A stretch of DNA of 57,025 bases from Geodermatophilus africanus (GTDB taxonomy: Bacteria > Actinomycetota > Actinomycetes > Mycobacteriales > Geodermatophilaceae): the NCBI RefSeq assembly GCF_900107105.1, contig NZ_FNOT01000021.1, forward strand, positions 1-57,025, in the 5' to 3' direction. The notes under the pieces are model-generated. The model did not search any database. It saw only the letters and a program-made list of their open reading frames with translations, and was not told the DNA's origin. Every line of letters begins with the position of its first letter. Within the stretch, counting starts at the first letter, position 1. This document shows, piece by piece, positions 38,012-47,054 of this stretch. A program made the position numbers and the translations under genes.

Positions 38012-40101
38012 GCGCGCCGGACCGGAGTCGCGGGCCGCGTCGGTGACCCACCGTCGGCGCCGGTGCCGACCTCGACCAGCCCGCGGCCGAACGCGTCGAC
38101 CCGGCCCCACCGTCCGGGGATGTCGAGCAGCTCGATGCGGCCGATGCCGACCGGCAGTGCCGGCTCGACCACCAGGTGGTCCCCGTGCGGCTCCAGGCCC
38201 AGCATCGTGCGCAGGTACAGCAGCGGCGCCCCGGTGGACCACGCCTGCGGGCTGCAGGCCGTGGGGAACTCGACGGGGTACTTCGTCAGCGTGCGCTCGT
38301 AGCCGCCGAACGCCTCGGGCAGGCGGCCGTGGTAGAAATCCGCGGCCTCGAGGTTGCCCGCCGCGATCCGGGCGGCCTCGACGTGGAAGCCGTACCGGCG
38401 CAGCCCCCAGGCGATGAACGAGTTGTCGAACGGCCAGACCGTGCCGTTGTGGTAGCCGATCGGGTTGTACCGGGCCTCGCCCTCGGCCAGCGTGCGCACC
38501 CCCCAGCCGGAGAACAGCCGGGGCCCGAGCAGGTGCCCTGCGACGGCCGGCGCCCTGTCGGCGTCGACGATGCCGCTCCACAGCAGGTGGCCGATGTTGG
38601 ACGCCAGGGCGTCCACCCGGGCGCCGTCGGCGTCGAGGGCGAGCGCGTAGTACTGCCCGCCCTCGATCCAGAAGTCGCGGTTGAACCGGTTCTTGAGGTC
38701 GGCCGCCGCCCGCTCGAGGTCGTCGGCGAAGGCGGGGTCGTCCCAGAACTCGCGCGCGAGGCGGGCGCCGCGCATCTTGGCGTCATAGGCGTACCCCTGG
38801 AGCTCGCAGGTGGCCCGCGGGAATCCGGGCAGCCGGCCGTCGCGGTAGGAGATCCCGTCCCAGGAGTCCTTCCAGCACTGGTTCTCCAGGCCGGTTTCCT
38901 CGTTGCGCCGCTGGTAGGCGACGTAGCCGTTGCCCTGCAGGTCCGCATAGTCGTCGATCCAGCGCAGCGCCGCGCGCAGCTCCTGCTCGTACTGGCGCAC
39001 CAGGCCGCCGTCCCCCGTCCACCGCTCGTACTCGTCCATCAGGACGACGTACAGCGGTGTGGCGTCGGCGGTGCCGTAGTACGGCGTGTGCGGTCGCTCC
39101 TGGAACGCGCTCAGCTCGCCGTAGCGGACCTCGTGCAGGATGCGGCCGGGATCCTCGTCGCGGAAGTCGTCGACGCGATTTCCCTGCCAGTCGCCCAGCA
39201 CGCGCAGCGTCGTCGTCGCCAGTTCCGGGGCGAAGGGGAGGGCCTGCAGGCTCGTGAAGATGCTGTCGCGGCCGAATATCGTCATGAACCACGGCAGGCC
39301 GGCCGCGGGCAGGCTGTCCGGACCCGCGATGATCGGCGAGAACCGCAGCGCCGCGAGGTCGATCAGGCTGCGCCGGTAGGTCGCGACTAGGGACTCCGAG
39401 TCGCACGTCAGGCGCGGTGCCCGGGCGACCCAGCGGTCGAGGTTCTCGAGCATCTCCCGCCGCACGTCATCAGCGGCCGCCGTCGGCTTGAGGGGGCGTT
39501 CGCCGGGTCCCAGGATGACCGCGCGGATGGTCAGCTCGGTGCTCCAGGAGCCGTGCGGCTCGATGTGGGTGATGAACGTCAGCCCGTGCTCGTCGACCTC
39601 GGCCGGCTGGGTCGAGGTCACCGTCGTGCTGCGGTGGAACGTCTCGCGTCGGTAGCTCATCACCAGTTGCCCGGCCACTGCCGCGACGGACCGCGAACCC
39701 TTCTTCTGGAGGGCGTCCTTGACCTCGAACAGGTCTGCGAAGTCGGCTGCCGCCTCGATCCGGATCGTCAGCTCGACCGGCTTCACGTCGTGGTTGAGCA
39801 CGGTGAGCTGCTCGAGGAAGCCGTCGGCGACCGCGCGCTGGCGGATGACCGTGGTCTTCGCGTCGACGTAGACCGTGCCGGTGCCCGGGACGAGGAAGAA
39901 CCGGGTCTCGAAGTACTGCAGGTCGTCGGTGGAGAGGGCGGTCAGCCGCTCCCCGTCGACCGTCAGCACCCACCGCGACAGGAACCGGGTGTCGAACGAG
40001 AACAGCCCGGTCGGGTCGTTGGGCGAGGTCTCGATGTCGCCCCGCCTGTCGCAGACCACGAACGTGCTGCCGTTGAGGGTCCGGACAACGTCCTCGCTCA
40101 C
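37990..40101 (-). CDS. Amylo-alpha-1,6-glucosidase/glycogen-debranching-type enzyme 1
   Basis: This 703-residue protein has an N-terminal beta-sandwich (GDE_N_bis type, about residues 1-215, NGSTFVVCDRRGDIETSP) and a C-terminal (alpha/alpha)6 barrel of the GH63/MGH/amylo-1,6-glucosidase clan. Landmarks are LPWFMTIFGRDSIFTSLQAL, PYYGTADATPLYVVLMDEYE, ENQCWKDSWDGISYRDG and YHNGTVWPFDNSFIAWGL. Relatives hydrolyse glucosyl branches or act on mannosylglycerate/trehalose-like glucosides; the exact substrate is open. The GTG start overlaps the stop of the SCP2-like gene. A paralogue with the same architecture is at 50260-52416. Confidence 0.85.
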   Translation of the reverse strand: MSEDVVRTLNGSTFVVCDRRGDIETSPNDPTGLFSFDTRFLSRWVLTVDGERLTALSTDDLQYFETRFFLVPGTGTVYVDAKTTVIRQRAVADGFLEQLTVLNHDVKPVELTIRIEAAADFADLFEVKDALQKKGSRSVAAVAGQLVMSYRRETFHRSTTVTSTQPAEVDEHGLTFITHIEPHGSWSTELTIRAVILGPGERPLKPTAAADDVRREMLENLDRWVARAPRLTCDSESLVATYRRSLIDLAALRFSPIIAGPDSLPAAGLPWFMTIFGRDSIFTSLQALPFAPELATTTLRVLGDWQGNRVDDFRDEDPGRILHEVRYGELSAFQERPHTPYYGTADATPLYVVLMDEYERWTGDGGLVRQYEQELRAALRWIDDYADLQGNGYVAYQRRNEETGLENQCWKDSWDGISYRDGRLPGFPRATCELQGYAYDAKMRGARLAREFWDDPAFADDLERAAADLKNRFNRDFWIEGGQYYALALDADGARVDALASNIGHLLWSGIVDADRAPAVAGHLLGPRLFSGWGVRTLAEGEARYNPIGYHNGTVWPFDNSFIAWGLRRYGFHVEAARIAAGNLEAADFYHGRLPEAFGGYERTLTKYPVEFPTACSPQAWSTGAPLLYLRTMLGLEPHGDHLVVEPALPVGIGRIELLDIPGRWGRVDAFGRGLVEVGTGADGGSPTRPATPVRRAYAFPPT

Positions 40102-40472
40102 GACGGCCGCCCTTCCGCTGCGACGACGGCGCGACCGCCCGAGGCGCCCGGCGTGCGCGGCAACAGCCGCTGGGCCAGCACCATCAGCTCGAAGTCCCCG
40201 TCGATGGCAGCCGCACCCCGGAGCAGCGCGGCCAGCGCGCTGGTCCGGCCGCTCACGACGTCGTCGCAGACCGCGCGCTCCGCGATGATCACGCAATCGG
40301 CGGGCTCGTCGCTCGCGGCCACCATGACGTCGCCGTGCTCGATCCGGACCAGCCGGTGGTCGATCCGGTCGCCGTCGAGGATGTCCCAGCGCACGGTCGC
40401 GCTGAGCCGCCTGAGCATCGGTTCGTGTCCGCGGCGTTCCAGATCCGCGAAGAAGTCGTCGATCGCCGTCAT
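40098..40472 (-). CDS. SCP2 sterol-transfer-like small protein
   Basis: This 124-residue protein starts MTAIDDFFADLERRGHEPML. The text TVRWDILDGDRIDHRLVRIE, GDVMVAASDEPADCVIIAE and LLRGAAAIDGDFELMVLAQ follows the SCP2 fold (beta sheet ending in G-I--GD--L---L). SCP2 domains carry hydrophobic ligands. The ATG at 40472 is chosen because GGGGAG lies upstream; the 15 residues before it are low complexity. It is translationally coupled to debranching enzyme 1 (GTGA overlap), an odd partner for which I know no precedent. Confidence 0.65.
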   Translation of the reverse strand: MTAIDDFFADLERRGHEPMLRRLSATVRWDILDGDRIDHRLVRIEHGDVMVAASDEPADCVIIAERAVCDDVVSGRTSALAALLRGAAAIDGDFELMVLAQRLLPRTPGASGGRAVVAAEGRPS

Positions 40473-40785
40473 GGAGGAGCTCCCCTGTGCGCCCGGGAGC
40501 GGGTGGGCGGCCGACATCGTCGCGGCCGCGTCGACACCTCAGCGTCTCCTCCGCGGGCCGACAGGCCCAACCTACCGGCGCGTCGGTGCGGGCGTCTCGA
40601 CCACGACCCGCTGTGCTGCGCTGAGGGTGCCTCTGGCGATGGGGGGCACGTCTGCCAACCGGGCACGCTCCCCGACCCGGACATCGCACGGACCGATCCT
40701 GCAGACGGCGTCGGCACTCGGCCGTTCGTGTCCGCGTGCCCGCATGTCGCACGGGAAGCCGACGGGACAGCTCGTCGAGGCGCCA
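40473..40785. other. Gene-free gap before the SCP2-like gene
   Basis: About 310 bases with no gene. The stress dyad is not present here. Promoter elements cannot be distinguished. Confidence 0.35.
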
Positions 40786-42147
40786 CTACCCCGGGATGCG
40801 CGCGCCGGGCCGGACGTCGGCGTCCGGCGTGCCCCTGTCCAGGCGCACCGCGGTGGTGACGTCGGCTCCGGACCCGATGCCCTCGGCGTCGGGCGTCAGC
40901 GCGGCGGCGATGTCCTCCTCGTCCTCGTAGGCCCGGTGGACGGCGGCGGTCAGCAGCCGCAGCTGGCGGTCCAGCGGGGCGTGACGGTCGGGCGGGGCGA
41001 TGCTCTTGAGGTCCTGCAGCGCCGCGCACAGCCGGCGGGTCACCTGCGGCGAGGCCGCGCCGGCCAGCCGGATCTCGTCGAAGGCGAGCCGCACGTAGCC
41101 GTCCCAGGACAGCGTGCGCTCGACCAGCCGGACCACGCCGTCCTCATCCCGGTGCTCGCCGGCGGGGAGCGGGCGCACGGCGAGCTGGCGCAGCAGGTCG
41201 TGCAGCCGGTGCAGCGCCTGCAGGGTGGTCGTCGGGTCGTCGAACGGCTGGGCGATCGACCGCTCCGCGACGTCGACCAGCTTGCGCAGCCCGTAGGAGG
41301 CGTCCTCCGTGTGGAGGCGCTCGGGGCCCACGAGGACCAGTCGCGCGATCTCCTCGGCCCGCAGCCGCGCGGCCGGCCCGGCGCCGTCCCCCGCCCGCCG
41401 GGGGCCGGGGTGCACGCGGAACAGCGGTGCCCCGCCCGGCACGAAGTCGCCGACGACGGGCACCAGTTCGAGGACGCAGTCGGCGCGGCGCGCGGCGGCG
41501 ACCAGCCTGGCGCGGTCGACCCGGACGACGCTGCCCGGCTCCCGGGCGGAGACCACGTCGGGGTCGGCGTCCGCCCCGGTCGCCGGTCGGGGCGCTGCGG
41601 GGAAGGATGACTCGATGAGGTCGCGGGTGCGGTCGCCGACCAGGTCGATCAGGCCCGTCGCCCGCATGGTCTGCCCGGAGTGGTGCACGAAGAGGATCAG
41701 CGTCACGAGGCTGGCGACCATCAGCAGGTAGGTCAGCAGCACCGACACGCCGGGAACGGTGCCGGTGTCCGAACCGCGGATCTCGCGGAGGGTGAGCACG
41801 GCGACGACGAACGTCGCCCCGAACAGGCCGATCGCCAGCTGGCTGAACCGGTCGGACAACAGCGCGGCCACGATCCGCGGCGAGAACTGGCCCATCGCCA
41901 GCTGCACCACCACCAGCGTCACCGTGAGCACGAGGCTGGTCAGCGAGGCCATCGCGGTGGCGAAGACCGACAGGATCGTCTGCGCGTCGCTGGGCGTTCC
42001 CGTCACGCTCTGCGGGACCAGGGTGTAGCCCGACCGGCGGTCGAGGGAGAGCGTGCCGAGGGCCATCAGCACGCCGGCCAGGATGCACAGCAGGGGGACC
42101 AGCCACAGGCTGGTCCGCACGGCGTGCACGAAGCGGGTGAGGCGCAT
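40786..42147 (-). CDS. DUF2254 membrane protein
   Basis: This 453-residue protein has four N-terminal membrane segments, near residues 15-32, 60-85 (TSLVLTVTLVVVQLAMG), 105-122 and 135-155. A cytoplasmic or periplasmic C-terminal domain of about 290 residues follows. The motif QFSPRIV after the second segment and the TRDLIE region match the DUF2254 family of unknown function. A stress dyad lies 144-161 bases upstream, so it belongs to the putative regulon. Monocistronic. Confidence 0.8.
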   Translation of the reverse strand: MRLTRFVHAVRTSLWLVPLLCILAGVLMALGTLSLDRRSGYTLVPQSVTGTPSDAQTILSVFATAMASLTSLVLTVTLVVVQLAMGQFSPRIVAALLSDRFSQLAIGLFGATFVVAVLTLREIRGSDTGTVPGVSVLLTYLLMVASLVTLILFVHHSGQTMRATGLIDLVGDRTRDLIESSFPAAPRPATGADADPDVVSAREPGSVVRVDRARLVAAARRADCVLELVPVVGDFVPGGAPLFRVHPGPRRAGDGAGPAARLRAEEIARLVLVGPERLHTEDASYGLRKLVDVAERSIAQPFDDPTTTLQALHRLHDLLRQLAVRPLPAGEHRDEDGVVRLVERTLSWDGYVRLAFDEIRLAGAASPQVTRRLCAALQDLKSIAPPDRHAPLDRQLRLLTAAVHRAYEDEEDIAAALTPDAEGIGSGADVTTAVRLDRGTPDADVRPGARIPG

Positions 42148-42290
42148 CGGGCCCCTCCGGGGCTCGGACCGGCGGGCCGGCCGGTGTGAGCGTGGGGGCG
42201 TGTTCTCCGCCGTGGCCGGTCACCCGCGAGGGCCCGGTCTCTTCCATCCCACCCCGCGCCCGGGACGGTGTCGAACCGACGGCGGTCGAA

Positions 42291-42308
42291 ATCGGTCGAG
42301 CTGCCGAT
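42291..42308 (+). promoter_or_regulatory. Stress dyad operator, site 3
   Basis: ATCGGTCGAGCTGCCGAT differs from sites 1 and 2 only in the two variable central bases. It sits in the gap between the divergent DUF2254 gene and the plus-strand small frame/GAF regulator. It is 144 bases before the DUF2254 start and about 93 bases before the small frame at 42401. Confidence 0.75.
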
Positions 42309-42400
42309 GGGCCGGTACGTCGACGCCTACCAGATTGGGACGCGCATCGCCCGCATGAGTGCGGCACCCGAACGGCACATCGCCATCCCGGAGGTCACCT

Positions 42401-42619
42401 ATGCCGGAGAACGCGGTCGCGGACCGGGACGTGGCGGAGATCGCCGCGTCGTCGTCCACTCGTCCCCGTCGCGCGGAGCAGATGCTCACCGCGCCGTCCC
42501 GTTCAACGGCACGCAACTGGTCTCGCCGATCCGCACCATCCCCGGTACGTCACGGTGGCCGCTGCGGATCCGCCCGACCCGACCCTCCCCTTCATCACCA
42601 GCCGGCACCGGGCGCGTGA
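42401..42619 (+). CDS. Possible small protein or truncated gene start (72 aa)
   Basis: ATG at 42401 has CCGGAGG seven bases upstream, and a dyad operator is at a suitable distance. The first 30 residues (MPENAVADRDVAEIAASSST) look like a genuine protein start; the remainder becomes Arg/Ser/Pro-rich as if the frame were lost. It may be the beginning of a decayed or frameshifted gene. No family is recognised. Confidence 0.35.
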   Translation: MPENAVADRDVAEIAASSSTRPRRAEQMLTAPSRSTARNWSRRSAPSPVRHGGRCGSARPDPPLHHQPAPGA

Positions 42620-42709
42620 CATGAAGCGCGCACCCTGGCCGCGGTACGGGCGGACGGGCAGGCCTCTACGTACCGTGTGTACCGGGCCCGCCCGAGGGGA
42701 GGCGCAGAG

Positions 42710-43750
42710 ATGAAGTGCGACCCGGCCCTCCTGCGCCTGCAGGAGGAGCTGGCCGGCGTCGGCACCATGGCGGAGGGCCTGAACCAGCGCGCCCGGGAGG
42801 TCCTCGAGGCGCTGGGCCGGATCCTGCCCTTCGACGCCGGGTGGCTCGCCGTCCGCGATCCCGAACGACGTCGACACATCCCACTTGCGACCACAGGCGC
42901 AGCCGAACCCCTGCGCCGCTACTTCGAGTCCCCAGGGGCCGACGCCGAGCTCGAGCACCTCGGGCTCAACAGCGCCCAGCGCCCGGTGCTCGCCAGCGAG
43001 CTGCCCGTGCCCCTCCCGGAGATATGCGCCTGGGGCGAGTACCTGCTCCCGGCGGGGTTCGGCGGCGGCGTGGCCGGCGCGCTGTTCTCCTCGACCGGGC
43101 GGCACGTCGGCTTCCTCAGCCTCCTCGCCGAGGACCCGGCGCGCCTGAGCCTGGCCGACCGGCAGATGGTCGGCGCCGTCACCAGGGTGATCGCGGACGA
43201 CCTGGACCGGACCCAGGAGATCGCCCGGATCGCCAGGATCGTCGGGACCGCCGAGGCCGGCGTGGTGGTCACGCGCGGTGGGGACGCCCTCTCTCTGCCC
43301 GGGCTGCCCGACGACCGCCTGCTTGCCCCCGACTCGCCAATCCTCGCCGCGGCCACGCACGAGCTATCCGCCGGTGGCCCCTACACCGCCTTCCTCGCGC
43401 CCGTGGCGGGCCCGGACGGCGAACGGCTGCTGCGGGTCACCGCACTGGATTGCGCCCTCCCCGACCTCGACCACCTGTCGGCCGCAGTGCTGCTGTCCTC
43501 CCCCGGAGACCTGCGCAGTCTCACTCCCCTCGATCTCCGGGTCCTGGGGCACATGGTGGCCGGCACGACCCAGGTCCCCGCGCTCGCCGCAGCTCTCCAC
43601 GTGAACCCGCGCAGCACGACAGAGGCCCTCCGCCGGGCCCAGGTCGCTCTGGACGCTCCCGACCTCACCGCCGCCGCCACGCGGGCGCTGCGCACCGGCC
43701 TGCGCATCCCGCCGGAGTTGAGCCGTCCGGCGCGGACCGGGCGCCGGTGA
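42710..43750 (+). CDS. GAF-type sensor protein with degenerate LuxR domain
   Basis: This 346-residue protein is a paralogue of the regulator at 55490-56539. Both have an N-terminal helix, a GAF-like domain (residues about 25-160; ILPFDAGWLAVRDPERRRHI, HVGFLSLLAEDP) and a second small alpha/beta segment. In the position of the LuxR helix-turn-helix this copy reads LTPLDLRVLGHMVAGTTQVP and LAAALHVNPRSTTEAL, so the usual EVL-L--G--N-EIA core is altered. DNA binding may be changed or lost. The ATG follows GGGGAGG. It could modulate its intact paralogue. Confidence 0.7.
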   Translation: MKCDPALLRLQEELAGVGTMAEGLNQRAREVLEALGRILPFDAGWLAVRDPERRRHIPLATTGAAEPLRRYFESPGADAELEHLGLNSAQRPVLASELPVPLPEICAWGEYLLPAGFGGGVAGALFSSTGRHVGFLSLLAEDPARLSLADRQMVGAVTRVIADDLDRTQEIARIARIVGTAEAGVVVTRGGDALSLPGLPDDRLLAPDSPILAAATHELSAGGPYTAFLAPVAGPDGERLLRVTALDCALPDLDHLSAAVLLSSPGDLRSLTPLDLRVLGHMVAGTTQVPALAAALHVNPRSTTEALRRAQVALDAPDLTAAATRALRTGLRIPPELSRPARTGRR

Positions 43751-43882
43751 GCGCGCGGAGCCGCCCTCAGCCAGCGGCGTGGATCTGCGCCGGAGGCTGC
43801 GGGTGGTGCTCGGCCAGGTCGTCCAAAACGCCTGGCACCGCCCTACGAAGAGCGCGCAACGGCGGACCTCCGCCTCGTCCGG

Positions 43883-44052
43883 TCACGGGTCGGCGGCGTC
43901 GTCCCCGGCTGCGCGGAGCCGCTGCAGCCGGCTTCGCGCGTCCTCCAGGTCGAACGGCTGCCCCAGCGCCTCCCGGGGGCGATGAGGAAGCGGATGGCGT
44001 AGTGGTCCAGGATCCGCTGCGGCCGCAGGTGCAGCTCGCCCCGCGTCACCAC
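43883..44052 (-). pseudogene. Small hypothetical protein, one-base frameshift
   Basis: The plausible product has about 56 residues: VVTRGELHLRPQRILDHYAI then RFLIAPREALGQPFDLEDA and RSRLQRLRAAGDDAADP. The two parts are joined by restoring one C in a C run near 43978. Composition and codon use look real. It starts four bases after the DUF1345 gene, so it is the last gene of the dehydrogenase 3/PfpI/dehydrogenase 2 operon. Family unknown. Confidence 0.5.
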
Positions 44053-44056
44053 GGCG

Positions 44057-44848
44057 CTATCCCTGCTGCCCCAGGTTGGTGACGAGATTGACGGCCACCG
44101 CGATGACGACGGTCCCGAACAGGTAGGACAGCAGAGCGTGCCCGAGGGCGACCTTGCGGATCGACGTGTCCGCGAGCTGGGTGTCCGGTACCGCGAAGCT
44201 CATCCCGACGGTGAACGCGACGTAGGCGAAGTCGCTGTAGGCAGGCGGTTCCCGCTGGCCGAACTCGATGCCGCCGTCCCCACCGGAGTAGTACAGCCGG
44301 GCGTACTTGAGAGCGAAGACCGTGTTGACCAGCGCCCACGACTGGATCACCACCAGGACGCCGAGCACCACGGTGGCGACGCCGACAGCGTCCCCCGAGC
44401 CGGACCGGACGAGGCCCTCCACGACGGCGGCGAGGCTGGCCACCGCCGCACTCAGCACGACCGTGTCCGTGACGCGGGTCCGCCCCTCCTCCTCGGCCAG
44501 CCGTTTGGTCCCCTGCGGATCGCGTGGCCAGCTGATCCGCCACACCCAGAGCAGTAGGCCGCTGGCCGCGACGGCCCAGCCGACGAGTACCGCGAGCTCG
44601 GGGAAGCCGGCGACCGTGGTCAGTCCGGCGGCGAGAAGGCCGCCGCCGAGACAGATCAGCAGACGGCGCCACGACAGGATCGTCGGCCGCGGGCCGGCCT
44701 CCTCCGCCGTCGCGCCGCGTGCGAGGCTCACCCGGTATCCCGGCACCGGGACGGCGAGGACCCGGCGACGGTCCCCCGTCCGGCTCGGCGCCGGGGCCCG
44801 GGGCGGTCCGACGGCCGGCGCCTCACGCACCGGGGCGGAACACGGCAC
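44057..44848 (-). CDS. DUF1345 membrane protein
   Basis: This protein has up to 263 residues. A variable N-terminus is followed by five hydrophobic segments (LLICLGGGLLAAGLTTVAG, LAVLVGWAVAASGLLLWVW, TVVLSAAVASLAAVVEGLV, VLGVLVVIQSWALVNTVFAL and the C-terminal LGHALLSYLFGTVVIAVAVN). The signature AYSDFAYVAFTVGMSFAVPDT is diagnostic of DUF1345. Its role is unknown; relatives appear with stress and redox genes. The start is uncertain because the longest frame overlaps dehydrogenase 2 by 26 bases and internal GTG codons are possible. Confidence 0.8.
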   Translation of the reverse strand: MPCSAPVREAPAVGPPRAPAPSRTGDRRRVLAVPVPGYRVSLARGATAEEAGPRPTILSWRRLLICLGGGLLAAGLTTVAGFPELAVLVGWAVAASGLLLWVWRISWPRDPQGTKRLAEEEGRTRVTDTVVLSAAVASLAAVVEGLVRSGSGDAVGVATVVLGVLVVIQSWALVNTVFALKYARLYYSGGDGGIEFGQREPPAYSDFAYVAFTVGMSFAVPDTQLADTSIRKVALGHALLSYLFGTVVIAVAVNLVTNLGQQG

Positions 44849-45998
44849 GGACGCACCCGTCCTCCTTCTCCTCGAACATCCGGTAGCCCCTCGGCCCGTC
44901 GTCGAGCGGCATCACGTGGGTGGCGAGGTGCTCCGTCTCCACCTCGTCGCGGCTCATGCGGTCGAGGATCTCCGGGATGTAGCGGCGCCCGTGCTGCTGG
45001 GCGCCGCGCAGGGTCAGCGCCTTGTTCATCACCGCGCCGAGGGGGAACTCGTCCACGAGGCCGGCGAAGACGCCGAGGGTGAAGACGGTCCCGCCCTTGC
45101 GGCACGCGCAAATCGCCTCACGCACCGCCGTGGGTCGGTCGGTCTGCAGCCGCATCTGCTGCGTGACCTGGTCGTACAGGTACTGCGGTCCCGGGGTGTG
45201 CGCCTCCGTGCCCACCGCCTCGATGCACACGTCCGGTCCCCGGCCACCCGTGATCTCGCGCAGCTCTGCGGGGACGTCGACCTCCTCGTAGTCGAGGGTG
45301 TCCGCCCCGATGTGCCGGCGGACCTGGTCGAGCCGGTTGTCGTACCGGTCGATGACGACGACCCGCTCGGCGCCCATCAGCATGGCCGCGCGGGCGGCCA
45401 TCTGGCCCACTCCGCCTGCACCCCACACCGCGACGACGTCCCCCGGCCGCACCTCGGCCTGGTGCGCCCCGGTCCACCCGGTGGGCGCGGAGTCGGAGGC
45501 GAACAGCGCCCGCTCGTCGGAGACGCCGTCCGGGATCGCGAACGCCCCTTGGTCGGCGTAGGGCACCCGGATGTAGGGCGCATGGCTGCCCGCCCAGCCG
45601 CCCATCGCGTAGGAGTACCCGTAGCAGCCGCCGATGGATTGGCCCCACAGCGCCTCGGTGATCCCGGGTCGGGATCGCCGTTGTCGCACAGCGACCACAA
45701 CCCCTGCCGGCAGTACCAGCACTGCCCGCAGCTGGTGAAGGAGACCACCACCACGCGGTCGCCCACCTGGTGCTCCGTCACGGCGCGGCCGACCTCGGCG
45801 ACCGTGCCCATGAACTCGTGCCCGAGCACGTCCCCCGCGCGCATGGCGGGGATGTAGCCGCCCACCAGGTGCAGGTCCGAGCCGCAGGTCGCACTCAGCC
45901 CCACCTCGAGGATGACGTCGTGGTCGTCGAGGATCGTGGGCTCGGGGACGTCCCTCGACGCCGATCTCGTTCACCCCGCGCCAGGTCACCGCCCTCAT
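44823..45998 (-). pseudogene. Zinc-dependent alcohol dehydrogenase 2, two compensating frameshifts
   Basis: Full-length similarity to the medium-chain dehydrogenase family runs through three frame segments. MRAVTWRGVNEIGVE is in frame one, then from about 45965 [30 protein letters not shown] and SFTSCGQCWYCRQGLWSLC (zinc ligands) are in frame two. From about 45660 ITEALWGQSIGGCYGYSY through WGAGGVGQMAARAAM to the end is in frame one. One extra G (GAGGGAC) and one missing C (CCGGG-ATC) explain both. The gene is otherwise complete, so consensus error is likely. Start and stop are coupled to neighbours by overlaps. Confidence 0.8.
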
Positions 45999-46479
45999 CG
46001 CACACCTGCCTCGGGCGCCACCTTGGTCCACGCCTCCAGGAGCACGCCGCCGGGGGTCGCGGTCCGCTTGCCGTGCGGTGCGGGATCCACCGCCAGCACC
46101 TCACCGACCTCGATGAGTTGCTTGGCCCGGCGCAGCGCGACCGCAGATCGGCCTGCGGATCGCTGCCCGTGAGTCGACCGAGAGGGCTGCCGGAGGGCTG
46201 GTTGCGCAGCCGGGCCGCCAGCTCGGTGCCCTTGCCGTCGGCGGCCGCGCGGATGCGGACCTCGATCCGGTCGCCGTACTCCGCCAGTGGTGCGGGCAGC
46301 TGCGCGGTGTCCACGTCGGACGGCTCCCGGTAGACGGTCACGGCGAGCCACCCGGACGCCGGGGCGGCCGTCCCACGGGCCGAGACCCCGGCGGGGTCGA
46401 GCACCGAGCGGATCTGGCGGACTACCGTGCCGCCGGCCCGGGCCGCGAGGGACGCCGTGCTCCCGAGGGCCGACGTCAT
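45995..46479 (-). pseudogene. Conserved hypothetical protein, frameshifted (SRPBCC/cyclase-like tail)
   Basis: The gene would encode about 160 residues, starting MTSALGSTASLAARAGG. The centre SGWLAVTVYREPSDVD, RIEVRIRAAADGKGTELAAR suggests a short polyketide-cyclase-like or regulator fold found beside dehydrogenases in this group. Near 46142 the frame shifts, and LRRAKQLIEVGEVLAVDP then GGVLLEAWTKVAPEAG completes it. The start overlaps pfpI (ATGA) and the stop overlaps dehydrogenase 2 (ATGA). Function unknown. Confidence 0.6.
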
Positions 46480-47054
46480 GCCCGGCCCACCGCGGGCTGC
46501 CCGGCCTCGGCGAATTCCTGCACGATGCGCTCGCAGAACGCAGGCAGGTCGTCGGGCGACCGGCTCGTCGTGATGTTGCCGTCGGTGACGACCTGCTCGT
46601 CGACCACCTCCGCCCCGGCGTTGCGCAGGTCCGTGCGCACGCTCGGCCACGAGGTCAGCCGGCGGCCGCGCGCGACGTCGGCCTCGACGAAGTTCCACGG
46701 GCCGTGGCAGATCGAGGCGACCGGCTTGCCGGACTGGACGAAGTCGCGGACGAAGGCCACGGCGGCCGGCTCCATCCGCAGTTTGTCCGGGTTCACCGTC
46801 CCCCCGGGCAGCAACAGGGCGTCGTACTCGTCGACCGAGGCGGCGCCGACCAGGCGATCGACGGCGAACGTGCCGGCGTCCTCCAGGTCGTGGTCGCGCG
46901 CCTGGATCTCGCCGCTGGTGATCGAGACCAGGTCCGTGCGCGCACCGGCGTCCTCCAGAGCCTGACGAGGTCGCTCGAGCTCCACCCGCTCCACCCCGTC
47001 GGCCGCGAGGATGGCGACCCGCCGTCCGTTCAGTGTCGTGGCCACGTCATGCAC
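46476..47054 (-). CDS. DJ-1/PfpI-family protein, glutamine amidotransferase-like
   Basis: This 192-residue alpha/beta protein carries the nucleophile elbow Cys-His in VASICHGPWNF (about residue 115) and the acidic residue near ADGVERVELE. It matches PfpI/YhbO-type proteases and deglycases, which protect against carbonyl and glycation stress. It lies in an operon with zinc alcohol/aldehyde dehydrogenases, so reactive-aldehyde detoxification is a reasonable role. GTG start at 47054 overlaps the dehydrogenase 3 stop by eight bases. Confidence 0.87.
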   Translation of the reverse strand: MHDVATTLNGRRVAILAADGVERVELERPRQALEDAGARTDLVSITSGEIQARDHDLEDAGTFAVDRLVGAASVDEYDALLLPGGTVNPDKLRMEPAAVAFVRDFVQSGKPVASICHGPWNFVEADVARGRRLTSWPSVRTDLRNAGAEVVDEQVVTDGNITTSRSPDDLPAFCERIVQEFAEAGQPAVGRA

